30,015 bases of DNA from contig USRA01000019.1 of the NCBI GenBank assembly GCA_900557035.1, positions 1 to 30,015 on the forward strand, given 5' to 3'. This document shows, in pieces, positions 24,341-30,015 of this stretch. A model generated the notes under the pieces. That model ran no database searches. It was not told where the DNA came from and saw only the letters and a list, made by a program, of their open reading frames with translations. The DNA comes from an uncultured Prevotella sp. Its GTDB lineage: Bacteria; Bacteroidota; Bacteroidia; Bacteroidales; Bacteroidaceae. Each line of letters opens with the position of its first letter. Positions within the stretch are counted from its first letter, which is position 1. A program made the position numbers and the translations under genes.

Positions 24341-26563
24341 TTATTTTTGTGGGGTGTCTATGTGGGTGACACGATCGTGAAGTTCTGCAAGCTTACCACT
24401 GTTCCAACGGTCGGTTGTTCCCACTAAATAACCTGTGATGCGCTGTAGCTTATCTATGTGATGACTACCGCACTTAGGACAGACTTCGAGGTTGGCATCC
24501 GCATTCTCGTATCCGCAGTCGAGACAGCGGTTGCGATTGTGGTTTACTGAACCATAGCCCATATTGTATTTGTCCATCATATCTACTACGCTTGAGATGA
24601 CTGCAGGATTGTGAGTAGCATCACCATCAATTTCTACATAGAAGATGTGACCACCACGGGTTAAATTGTGATATGGTGCCTCTATCTTTGCTTTTTTGAG
24701 GGCTGTACACTTATAGTAAACTGGTACGTGGTTACTATTGGTATAGTAGTCACGGTCGGTAACTCCTGGAATAATGCCAAACTGCTTGCGGTCCTTCTTG
24801 GTAAACTTACCGCTCAAGCCTTCTGCTGGCGTAGCCAGGATGGAGTAGTTGTGGTGGTACTGCTCGCTGAACTCGTTAGCTCGGTCACGCATATAAGTAA
24901 TAATCTTCAAGCCTAAATCCTGTGCTTCTTCACTTTCACCATGGTGGTGACCGATGAGTGCTACGAGGCATTCTGCAAGTCCGATGAAACCAATACCCAG
25001 TGTTCCATGATTGATTACGCTCTCGATAGTTTCTTCTGGCTTCAAGTCTTCTGCTCCTACCCAAAGATATTTCATCAACAATGGGAACTGTTTTGCCATC
25101 GCAGTTTTCTGAAACAGGAAACGCTCGTCGAGTTGCTTGGCGGTAATGTCGAGGATATTGTCTAGTTTTGCAAAGAACATATCAATACGCTGTTGCTTGT
25201 TCTCAATGCCCATACATTCGATGGCAAGCTTCACGATATTGATAGTTGAAAAGCTCAAGTTTCCACGTGCAATACTGGTCTTCTCGCCCCAACGGTCTTC
25301 GAATACACGTGTACGGCAACCCATAGTAGCGATTTCCCACTTGTAACGCTCTGGATCATCAGCATGCCATTTCTCATTCTGGTTGAATGTGGCATCGAGA
25401 TTCAGAAAATTAGGGAAGAAACGACGGGCGGTTACCTTGCAAGCTAACTGATAGAGGTCATAGTTTCGATCCTCCTTCAGGTAGTTAACGCCACGCTTCT
25501 TCTTCCAGATCTGGATAGGGAAGATAGCAGTTTCGCCATTTCCTACACCTTCGTATGTACTGAGCAGAATCTCTCGCATAATACAACGACCTTCTGCACT
25601 TGTATCTGTACCATAATTAATAGAAGAGAATACAACCTGATTGCCGCCACGAGAGTGGATTGTGTTCATGTTGTGAATGAATGCCTCCATAGCCTGATGT
25701 ACTCTGTTTACGGTCTTGTTGATGGCATGCTGCTCCAGGCGCTCTTTACCTTCCAAGCCTGTCAGGTCTTTCACTAAATAGTCGTCGATATCAATATTGT
25801 AGAGATCGCTGAGATCTTCTCCTGTTAATTTTTCCAGATTTTTCACCTCTTCCTGATAAGACATACGTACGTATGGGGCCAGATAGAAGTCGAAGGCAGG
25901 AATTGCCTGACCTCCGTGCATCTCGTTCTGGCAAGTCTCCAGAGAGATACATGCTAATACGGCTGCAGTTTCGATACGCTTAGCAGGACGGCTAGAGCCA
26001 TGGCCTGCAGTGAATCCATGCTTGAGGATTACGTCCAATGGGTGCTGAACACAAGTCAAACTCTTGGTAGGATAATAGTCTTTATCGTGGATGTGGATGT
26101 AGTTATGTGTAACGGCGTCACGTACCTCCTGGGAAAGGAGATAATCGTCAACGAATGGTTTAGTGGTTTCTGAAGCAAATTTCATCATCATGCCAGCTGG
26201 AGTATCAGCATTCATATTGGCGTTTTCACGGGTAATGTCATTGTTCTTTGCGTTGACAATACTCATGAATACGTCACGGGTCTTAGCTTTTCTGGCAATG
26301 TTTCTCTGATTACGATAGGCAATATATTTCTGAGCAACATCTTTGCGGGCACTCTTCATGAGTTCCAGTTCGATGGCATCCTGGATGGCTTCTACGCTCA
26401 TCTGGCTCTTGCCGCGATATGCGATGTGGTCAGTGATTTGCTCTATTAAAGAGGAGTCTTCCCCCTTATCAGTATGTAACATGGCTTTGCGTATGGCAGC
26501 CATGATTTTTTGCTCGTTGAAACCAACGATGCGTCCGTCACGTTTAACTACAGTTTGAATCAT
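24341..26563 (-). CDS. nrdD: Anaerobic ribonucleoside-triphosphate reductase
   Basis: The 740-residue class III reductase makes dNTPs in the absence of oxygen. An N-terminal ATP-cone (VVKRDGRIVGFNEQKI, about 4-95) provides allosteric control. The barrel carries the conserved NMDTIHSRGG-type region and INYGTD. A zinc ribbon with C680, C683, C695 and C698 precedes the radical loop RITGYLVG, in which G711 is the predicted glycyl radical. The promoter lies about 90 bp upstream with an inverted repeat overlapping its -33 region. Its presence with nrdG fits an obligate or facultative anaerobe. Confidence 0.96.
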   Translation of the reverse strand: MIQTVVKRDGRIVGFNEQKIMAAIRKAMLHTDKGEDSSLIEQITDHIAYRGKSQMSVEAIQDAIELELMKSARKDVAQKYIAYRNQRNIARKAKTRDVFMSIVNAKNNDITRENANMNADTPAGMMMKFASETTKPFVDDYLLSQEVRDAVTHNYIHIHDKDYYPTKSLTCVQHPLDVILKHGFTAGHGSSRPAKRIETAAVLACISLETCQNEMHGGQAIPAFDFYLAPYVRMSYQEEVKNLEKLTGEDLSDLYNIDIDDYLVKDLTGLEGKERLEQHAINKTVNRVHQAMEAFIHNMNTIHSRGGNQVVFSSINYGTDTSAEGRCIMREILLSTYEGVGNGETAIFPIQIWKKKRGVNYLKEDRNYDLYQLACKVTARRFFPNFLNLDATFNQNEKWHADDPERYKWEIATMGCRTRVFEDRWGEKTSIARGNLSFSTINIVKLAIECMGIENKQQRIDMFFAKLDNILDITAKQLDERFLFQKTAMAKQFPLLMKYLWVGAEDLKPEETIESVINHGTLGIGFIGLAECLVALIGHHHGESEEAQDLGLKIITYMRDRANEFSEQYHHNYSILATPAEGLSGKFTKKDRKQFGIIPGVTDRDYYTNSNHVPVYYKCTALKKAKIEAPYHNLTRGGHIFYVEIDGDATHNPAVISSVVDMMDKYNMGYGSVNHNRNRCLDCGYENADANLEVCPKCGSHHIDKLQRITGYLVGTTDRWNSGKLAELHDRVTHIDTPQK

Positions 26564-26654
26564 TTCTTGTGTTACTTTTATAATTGATATTTAAATTGCT
26601 TGATACTAAGTCTTTATACTTGAAGGTGGCTATAAATACCATCTTTTCGACAAT

Positions 26655-26663
26655 GCAAAGATA
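26655..26663 (-). promoter_or_regulatory. nrdD promoter -7 element
   Basis: On the minus strand TATCTTTGC matches the -7 consensus, giving a leader of about 88 nt before the nrdD ATG at 26563. No standard -33 TTTG is present at 19-20 nt; an inverted repeat occupies that place. Confidence 0.65.
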
Positions 26664-26676
26664 AGAATTTAAAATG

Positions 26677-26701
26677 AAAGTTGTACGTTTTGGACAACTT
26701 T
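26677..26701. promoter_or_regulatory. Inverted repeat overlapping the nrdD -33 region (candidate operator)
   Basis: The 8-nt arms AAAGTTGT and ACAACTTT (26677-26684 and 26694-26701) are separated by 9 nt, starting 13 nt upstream of the -7 box. The position suits an activator or repressor site. The spacing does not match a classic FNR box or NrdR boxes. Confidence 0.45.
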
Positions 26702-26747
26702 TCTTGTGTTAAAAAATATTAAGTTGCTGAATATCAGGCATTTAAAA

Positions 26748-26793
26748 AATCGTTTTGGGAAACTTTCTCTTAGGACGGTTTCCCAAAACGATT
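26748..26793 (-). terminator. Terminator of the coaW transcript
   Basis: A perfect 16-bp stem (26748-26763 with 26778-26793) has a 14-nt loop. On the minus strand the 3' arm runs into a six-T tract. It lies about 120 bp after the coaW stop. Confidence 0.8.
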
Positions 26794-26914
26794 AATCTGT
26801 TCAGTTTCAGCGCATTGTGGTGTTGTGTCTTTTATGTAGCTTGGTGTTGTGGTGTTGTGCGCCGTTTTTGTAACTTGCTCCTTCTTGATATGAAGGTATG
26901 GTTTGAACCTGCTT

Positions 26915-27754
26915 TTAAGATAATTCGGTCTTGTTTTTATAGTCTAGTGCAGCACCTATGGCTGTGCAGAATTCTGAATATTTAGGGATTCTGAATCTTA
27001 CACCATAGAGTTTTTCCATAGCAGGGAATACTTCTCTGCATTGTGGCAAAAGTGTCAGGTTGCCTATCATTACAAAATCTTTGATGCCTGATTCTAGGGA
27101 GGAGAGTATGGTTGCTGAGCCGATGCTCTGTAATACCATCCATATAAGTCCCATTGCTATGTCTTCACGGGAGGCGTTGGCTTTGGCATTACTGAAGAGC
27201 GATGCTGTTGCATTCATGGGAAGTCCAGGTAGTGGTTTGGCGCTGATGTCTCCTATTAGCAGATTGATTTTTGATACATCACCGTTTTTGGCCAGGTTTA
27301 CAATCTGCTTGATATCATCGGTCTTGAGCATAATTCGGCTCAGGCCTGCTAGTGTTCCTCCACCAATACCAATGCCGCCGATGTGCTTGATCTCTTTGCC
27401 GTCGCATTTTACGAGGGAGGTTCCTGTGCCCATACTTACTACTATCATACGCTCAAGCTTACTTTCGTATCGTGCACCGAGTCCATCGGCAACAAACTCT
27501 TCGCTCTTCGATGTAGGCAGACCATAGATTCGCTCATCAATGTAAGCAGAACCTACACCGGTGAGCATAACTTGTTCTACCTCGTCGAGGCTTATTTTGT
27601 TGTCGTGTAAATATTTTCCAAATGCTCCATATAAGGAGGTGATAGGGTCGGTGGCCTTGATGCGAATAGGGCTGATAACCATCCCACTCTCGTCTATTCC
27701 TACTATCTTTGTAGTAGAAATGCCGACATCTATTCCAATAACTATCTTTTTCAT
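26915..27754 (-). CDS. coaW: Type II pantothenate kinase
   Basis: The 279-residue protein (start ATG 27754) is an ASKHA-fold kinase of the CoaW/PanK-II class, which phosphorylates pantothenate in the first step of CoA synthesis. Visible motifs are the N-terminal phosphate loop IGIDVGISTTKIVGID, the central SMGTGTSLV and GGIGIGGGTLAGLS, and the C-terminal GAALDYKNK. I prefer the ATG at 27754 because MKKIVIGIDVG is the family start, and the in-frame ATG ten codons upstream lies inside the promoter. PanK-II is known from staphylococci and eukaryotes and is not feedback-inhibited like CoaA in S. aureus. It is transcribed alone, between two hairpin terminators. Confidence 0.88.
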   Translation of the reverse strand: MKKIVIGIDVGISTTKIVGIDESGMVISPIRIKATDPITSLYGAFGKYLHDNKISLDEVEQVMLTGVGSAYIDERIYGLPTSKSEEFVADGLGARYESKLERMIVVSMGTGTSLVKCDGKEIKHIGGIGIGGGTLAGLSRIMLKTDDIKQIVNLAKNGDVSKINLLIGDISAKPLPGLPMNATASLFSNAKANASREDIAMGLIWMVLQSIGSATILSSLESGIKDFVMIGNLTLLPQCREVFPAMEKLYGVRFRIPKYSEFCTAIGAALDYKNKTELS

Positions 27755-27758
27755 GGGT

Positions 27759-27790
27759 GCAAAGTTACGGTAAAAAGAAGACACTGCAAA
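27759..27790 (-). promoter_or_regulatory. coaW promoter, leaderless arrangement
   Basis: On the minus strand a -33 TTTG (27790-27787) and -7 TAACTTTG (27767-27760) are separated by 19 nt. Only CACCC separates the -7 box from the ATG at 27754. The -33 box lies in an arm of the terminator hairpin of the upstream gene. Confidence 0.75.
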
Positions 27791-27815
27791 ATAAAAACGA
27801 GTTTATTTTGCAGTG
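27782..27815. terminator. Hairpin terminator after the DASS symporter gene
   Basis: A perfect 14-bp stem (27782-27795 with 27802-27815) has a 6-nt loop. On the minus strand it is followed by TCTTCTTTTT. It also contains the coaW -33 box. Confidence 0.75.
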
Positions 27816-27846
27816 CCGATATTTAATACTTCTTAAAATGTCTTTT

Positions 27847-29313
27847 TTACATAAAGCCAAGACGGCAGAATGTGATGAGTACAGCATAGCCGATTATCAT
27901 ACTTAGTACGCCCACGGTAAGACCTGCTTTCACCATGTCTGTCTGTTGGATAAGACCGGTGGAGTAGGCAATGGCGTTTGGTGGAGTAGAGATTGGAAGC
28001 GACATAGCGCAAGAGGCTGCTACCGCTACACCTATGAGGATAGTTTGGGTTCCACCTATAGAAGTCAACTTGTCGCCCATTCCTGAACATACCACGGTAA
28101 GGATTGGGATGAGTAGGGCGGCTGTTGCTGTATTTGAGATAAAATTACTTAGTATGAAGCAAACTAATCCAGAGACCACCATAATTACTAATGGGTTAAA
28201 CTCTGCGAATGGGATGCTGTTTACTGCATTTTCTGCTAAGCCGGTTCCATTCATGGCGAGACCGAGAGCAAAACCACCGGCAACCATCCAGATGACGGCC
28301 CAATCTATATCTTTCAGGTCGCTGGCTGTAACCACGCCGGTAAAGGCAAAAACGGCAATTGGAAGCATCGCCACAGTGTTGGCATTTACACCTAGTTGCT
28401 TGCCACATACCCAAAGAAGGATGGTAAGGAAGAATGTGGCACCTACTACAATAGTACGCCAATTGTGACTTATATTGCCATCGATTTTTAATTCTATAGT
28501 CTTTTGTGAGAATGGGAACATCTTGCGGATGATAAACCATGCGCAGAAAAGCATGATGATAACCATCGGAGCCATGATAGCCATCCATTCTCCAAAACCT
28601 ATTCCGAGGTTCAAGCCTGCGGGATCATTGAGAACCTTGTAGGCAAAAGCATTAGGAGGAGTTCCGATAGGGGTTCCCATACCACCGAGGTTAGCTCCAA
28701 TAGGAATGGCCATAGTCAGCGCTACTCTTCCTTTTCCGTTAGCAGGGAGCGACTTGAATACTGGGGTTAGGAAGGTAAGCATCATAGCAGCTGTGGCCGT
28801 GTTGGAGATAAACATGGAGAAAATACCGGTGATGAGCATAAAACCCAACAGTACGTTTTCCGAGCGCTTACCGAATGGGGCAATCAATGTTTTTGCCATC
28901 AGTACGTCAAGACCGCTTTTGGTAGCTGCGATGGCTAGTACGAAACCTCCCAGGAAGAGAATGATTGTTGGATCGGCGAAACATGCCATTACACCTTGGT
29001 AGTCCAATAGCTTGCCGTACTCGCCCTCTGAACCTTGCATGACGGCAAAAGCCGAATCGGAGACGAAGAATAGCAGTACAAAAATGATAACTACTGAGGT
29101 GGCCCAAGCTGGAATAGCTTCTGTGAGCCATAGCATCACAGCCATTACGAATATGGCGATTACACGTTGTTGTACAACGGTGAGACCCTCGATTCCAAAG
29201 CTGTCGATGGGTAAGTTCCATACCAGAATTGTGGCTAAGGCTGTGATGAGAAACATCAGAGCCTTCTTTCGATTGAAGTCACCTGTCAATACTTTCTTTA
29301 CAGTTTCTTGCAT
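27847..29313 (-). CDS. DASS (SLC13-type) anion:Na+ symporter
   Basis: The 488-residue membrane protein has the two-fold repeated architecture of the divalent anion:Na+ symporters. The paired SNT motifs ISNTATAAM and ISNTATAAL, each followed later by a TPPNA segment (GTPIGTPPNAFAY and PISTPPNAIAY), form the Na+ and carboxylate sites. WLTEAIPAWATS near residue 62 is also typical. Likely substrates are succinate, fumarate, malate, citrate or sulfate; residues alone do not decide. It has its own promoter about 75 bp upstream and a hairpin terminator, so it is monocistronic. Confidence 0.93.
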   Translation of the reverse strand: MQETVKKVLTGDFNRKKALMFLITALATILVWNLPIDSFGIEGLTVVQQRVIAIFVMAVMLWLTEAIPAWATSVVIIFVLLFFVSDSAFAVMQGSEGEYGKLLDYQGVMACFADPTIILFLGGFVLAIAATKSGLDVLMAKTLIAPFGKRSENVLLGFMLITGIFSMFISNTATAAMMLTFLTPVFKSLPANGKGRVALTMAIPIGANLGGMGTPIGTPPNAFAYKVLNDPAGLNLGIGFGEWMAIMAPMVIIMLFCAWFIIRKMFPFSQKTIELKIDGNISHNWRTIVVGATFFLTILLWVCGKQLGVNANTVAMLPIAVFAFTGVVTASDLKDIDWAVIWMVAGGFALGLAMNGTGLAENAVNSIPFAEFNPLVIMVVSGLVCFILSNFISNTATAALLIPILTVVCSGMGDKLTSIGGTQTILIGVAVAASCAMSLPISTPPNAIAYSTGLIQQTDMVKAGLTVGVLSMIIGYAVLITFCRLGFM

Positions 29314-29386
29314 TTTCTCTATGTTTTTATGGTTATACTTTTATTGTTAGTGGGGAAGCGTCATATGTAAATGGCGTTCCTTTGCT

Positions 29387-29418
29387 GCAAAAATACACAA
29401 TATTTTTGGATTATCAAC
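29387..29418 (-). promoter_or_regulatory. DASS symporter promoter
   Basis: On the minus strand a -33 GTTG (29418-29415) is followed after 19 nt by -7 TATTTTTG (29395-29388). The predicted leader is about 70 nt. Confidence 0.65.
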
Positions 29419-29500
29419 AAATAATTGAGAAAAACGATAAAAAAATAACCTTTTTCTGCAAAAAAACGAGAGAAAGTGAACTACTTTACGTTTTTTTTCT

Positions 29501-29508
29501 TATATTTG
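29501..29508 (+). promoter_or_regulatory. -7 element of the small membrane protein gene
   Basis: TATATTTG matches the -7 consensus and is followed by CAG. It gives a leader of about 47 nt that begins almost directly with the hairpin at 29518. It rules out the in-frame ATG at 29476 as the start. Confidence 0.65.
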
Positions 29509-29517
29509 CAGAAAAAT

Positions 29518-29536
29518 AGCGATAGCAGTTATCGCT
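29518..29536 (+). other. 5'-terminal hairpin in the small-protein mRNA
   Basis: A 7-bp perfect stem (29518-29524 with 29530-29536) has a 5-nt loop GCAGT. It lies within a few bases of the predicted transcription start, where such a hairpin could protect the mRNA 5' end. Confidence 0.45.
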
Positions 29537-29559
29537 TTAACCGATTAAAGTTTATTATC

Positions 29560-29844
29560 ATGAGTCAGTCAGTATTATTTTTTATCATCGTTTTGGTGAT
29601 TGTGTTTGCGGTCATGGTGTCGTCTTACTTTCATAAGCGTCATCATGAGTTTAATATGGGAGATATTGAAAAGGCTGTGCGCGGAGCATATCCCGCAGGA
29701 GTGCGTTCTATTACGAAGGACGAGCTTGTAAAGGGGGTGAAAAAACATTTTCATTGTTCTTCTAAGGATGCATATTATATTATAGGTGTGGCCAGACGAA
29801 AAAAGTTGGTAGATATCGCGGCTGATCATGTCACCTTGCTTTGA
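29560..29844 (+). CDS. Small single-pass membrane protein of unknown function
   Basis: I do not recognise this 94-residue protein. Residues about 4-24 (VLFFIIVLVIVFAVMVSSYF) form one membrane helix, followed by a basic KRHH. The remaining roughly 65 residues are soluble and predicted to sit in the cytoplasm. Their pattern of three helices (GDIEKAVRGAYPAG, TKDELVKGVKKHFHC, SSKDAYYIIGVARRKKL) and a terminal strand (VDIAADHVTLL) resembles a winged-helix fold. The start is the ATG at 29560, downstream of the promoter and a leader hairpin. It is monocistronic as far as visible. Confidence 0.7.
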   Translation: MSQSVLFFIIVLVIVFAVMVSSYFHKRHHEFNMGDIEKAVRGAYPAGVRSITKDELVKGVKKHFHCSSKDAYYIIGVARRKKLVDIAADHVTLL

Positions 29845-29961
29845 TTTGTTTATACGCTTACGAATGTATATATATAATAAGGTGAAGAGTGATTTTTATG
29901 AACTGTATATGTTTATAACTGTTAAAAAGTGATGCTTTTTTGAAACTTTTTCCTCAAAACA

Positions 29962-29993
29962 TTTGGTGGAATGAAAAATAGTTAGTACTTTTG
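29962..29993 (+). promoter_or_regulatory. Stable-RNA-type promoter at the right edge
   Basis: A -33 TTTG (29962-29965) and -7 TACTTTTG (29986-29993) are separated by exactly 20 nt. The context ATTTGGTGGAAT matches the tRNA-Pro promoter at 16785. No coding frame starts in the remaining 22 bp; the product lies outside the window. Confidence 0.7.
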
Positions 29994-30015
29994 CACTCGC
30001 TTTTGAGAAATACAC

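Larger units (their letters stand above)
26564..26914. other. 351-bp intergenic region between nrdD and coaW
   Basis: No convincing gene is seen on either strand. From left to right it holds the nrdD leader (about 88 nt), the nrdD -7 box (26655-26663), an inverted repeat (26677-26701), a 16-bp terminator hairpin for the coaW transcript (26748-26793), and a 13-bp direct repeat TTGTGGTGTTGTG (26815-26827 and 26847-26859) in a GT-rich stretch. Confidence 0.7.

Noticed and set aside
26564..26654. Riboswitch (for example cobalamin or other) in the nrdD leader
   Set aside because: The leader is only about 88 nt, AT-rich, with no conserved riboswitch core that I can recognise.
26755..26985. A 76-codon frame in the nrdD-coaW gap
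   Set aside because: It overlaps a terminator hairpin and the coaW 3' end, is rich in Cys/Trp by chance, and has no promoter or ribosome-binding signal.
29476..29559. Upstream start for the small membrane protein
   Set aside because: It precedes the -7 promoter box, so the codons would not be in the transcript.
1..30015. CRISPR arrays, insertion sequences, prophage or defence islands
   Set aside because: No regularly spaced repeats, transposase, integrase or phage genes were found; the only longer repeat is the tRNA pair.

Overview
The window reads as chromosomal DNA of a Bacteroidota gut or oral anaerobe, most likely Prevotellaceae (Prevotella/Segatella type). Four things point there: nearly every promoter has the Bacteroidota -7 element TAnnTTTG, sometimes with a -33 TTTG/TTG box 19-20 nt upstream; there is a Bacteroides-type serine palmitoyltransferase; class III (anaerobic) ribonucleotide reductase is present; and Shine-Dalgarno sequences are mostly absent. 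I see no transposase, prophage, CRISPR array, toxin-antitoxin pair or other island signature. This is mostly ordinary core genome, and its interest lies in regulatory architecture and a few divergent enzymes.

Layout. 1-6543 (minus strand): a run of comEC-like, hrpB, bcp, TauE/SafE permease, HD phosphohydrolase and a dicarboxylate/amino-acid symporter cut by the window edge. hrpB starts a new transcript from a promoter that leaves essentially no leader. 6577-13392 (minus): lon, tgt, LptF/LptG-family permease and DEAD-box helicase, from a promoter at 13392 to a strong terminator at 6577-6621. 13520-16735: trmN6, then a divergent pair, a YegS/sphingosine-kinase-like lipid kinase (minus) and serine palmitoyltransferase (plus), probably a sphingolipid locus. 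16786-17099: two identical tRNA-Pro(TGG) genes with a strong stable-RNA promoter and a terminal hairpin. 17136-20399 (plus): cytidylate-kinase-like protein, lrgA-lrgB, and a beta-helix lipoprotein whose start codon lies in the loop of a terminator-like hairpin; the segment closes with a 21-bp bidirectional terminator. 20439-23316 (minus): glucosaminidase with LysM repeats, M64 metallopeptidase, cytidine deaminase. 23360-23775 (plus): a divergent short FolK-like protein. 23820-26663 (minus): nrdD-nrdG. 26748-29395 (minus): type II pantothenate kinase (apparently leaderless) and a DASS anion symporter. 29501-29844 (plus): a small membrane-anchored protein. At 29962-29993 a second stable-RNA-type promoter points out of the window.

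The genes serve DNA/RNA maintenance (HrpB, Lon, Tgt, TrmN6, DEAD-box), envelope and lipid biogenesis (Lpt permease, Spt, lipid kinase, glucosaminidase, LrgAB), anaerobic nucleotide supply (NrdDG, Cdd), coenzyme synthesis (CoaW, FolK-like) and organic-acid transport (two symporters). The observations I rate highest are: three genes whose -7 box ends 4-5 nt before the ATG (hrpB, coaW, glucosaminidase); the hairpin with T-run that contains the lipoprotein start codon; the sphingolipid kinase/Spt pair; a Tgt lacking the usual zinc cysteines; and a FolK-like protein lacking catalytic-loop residues. All calls come from reading the sequence; no database search was run.
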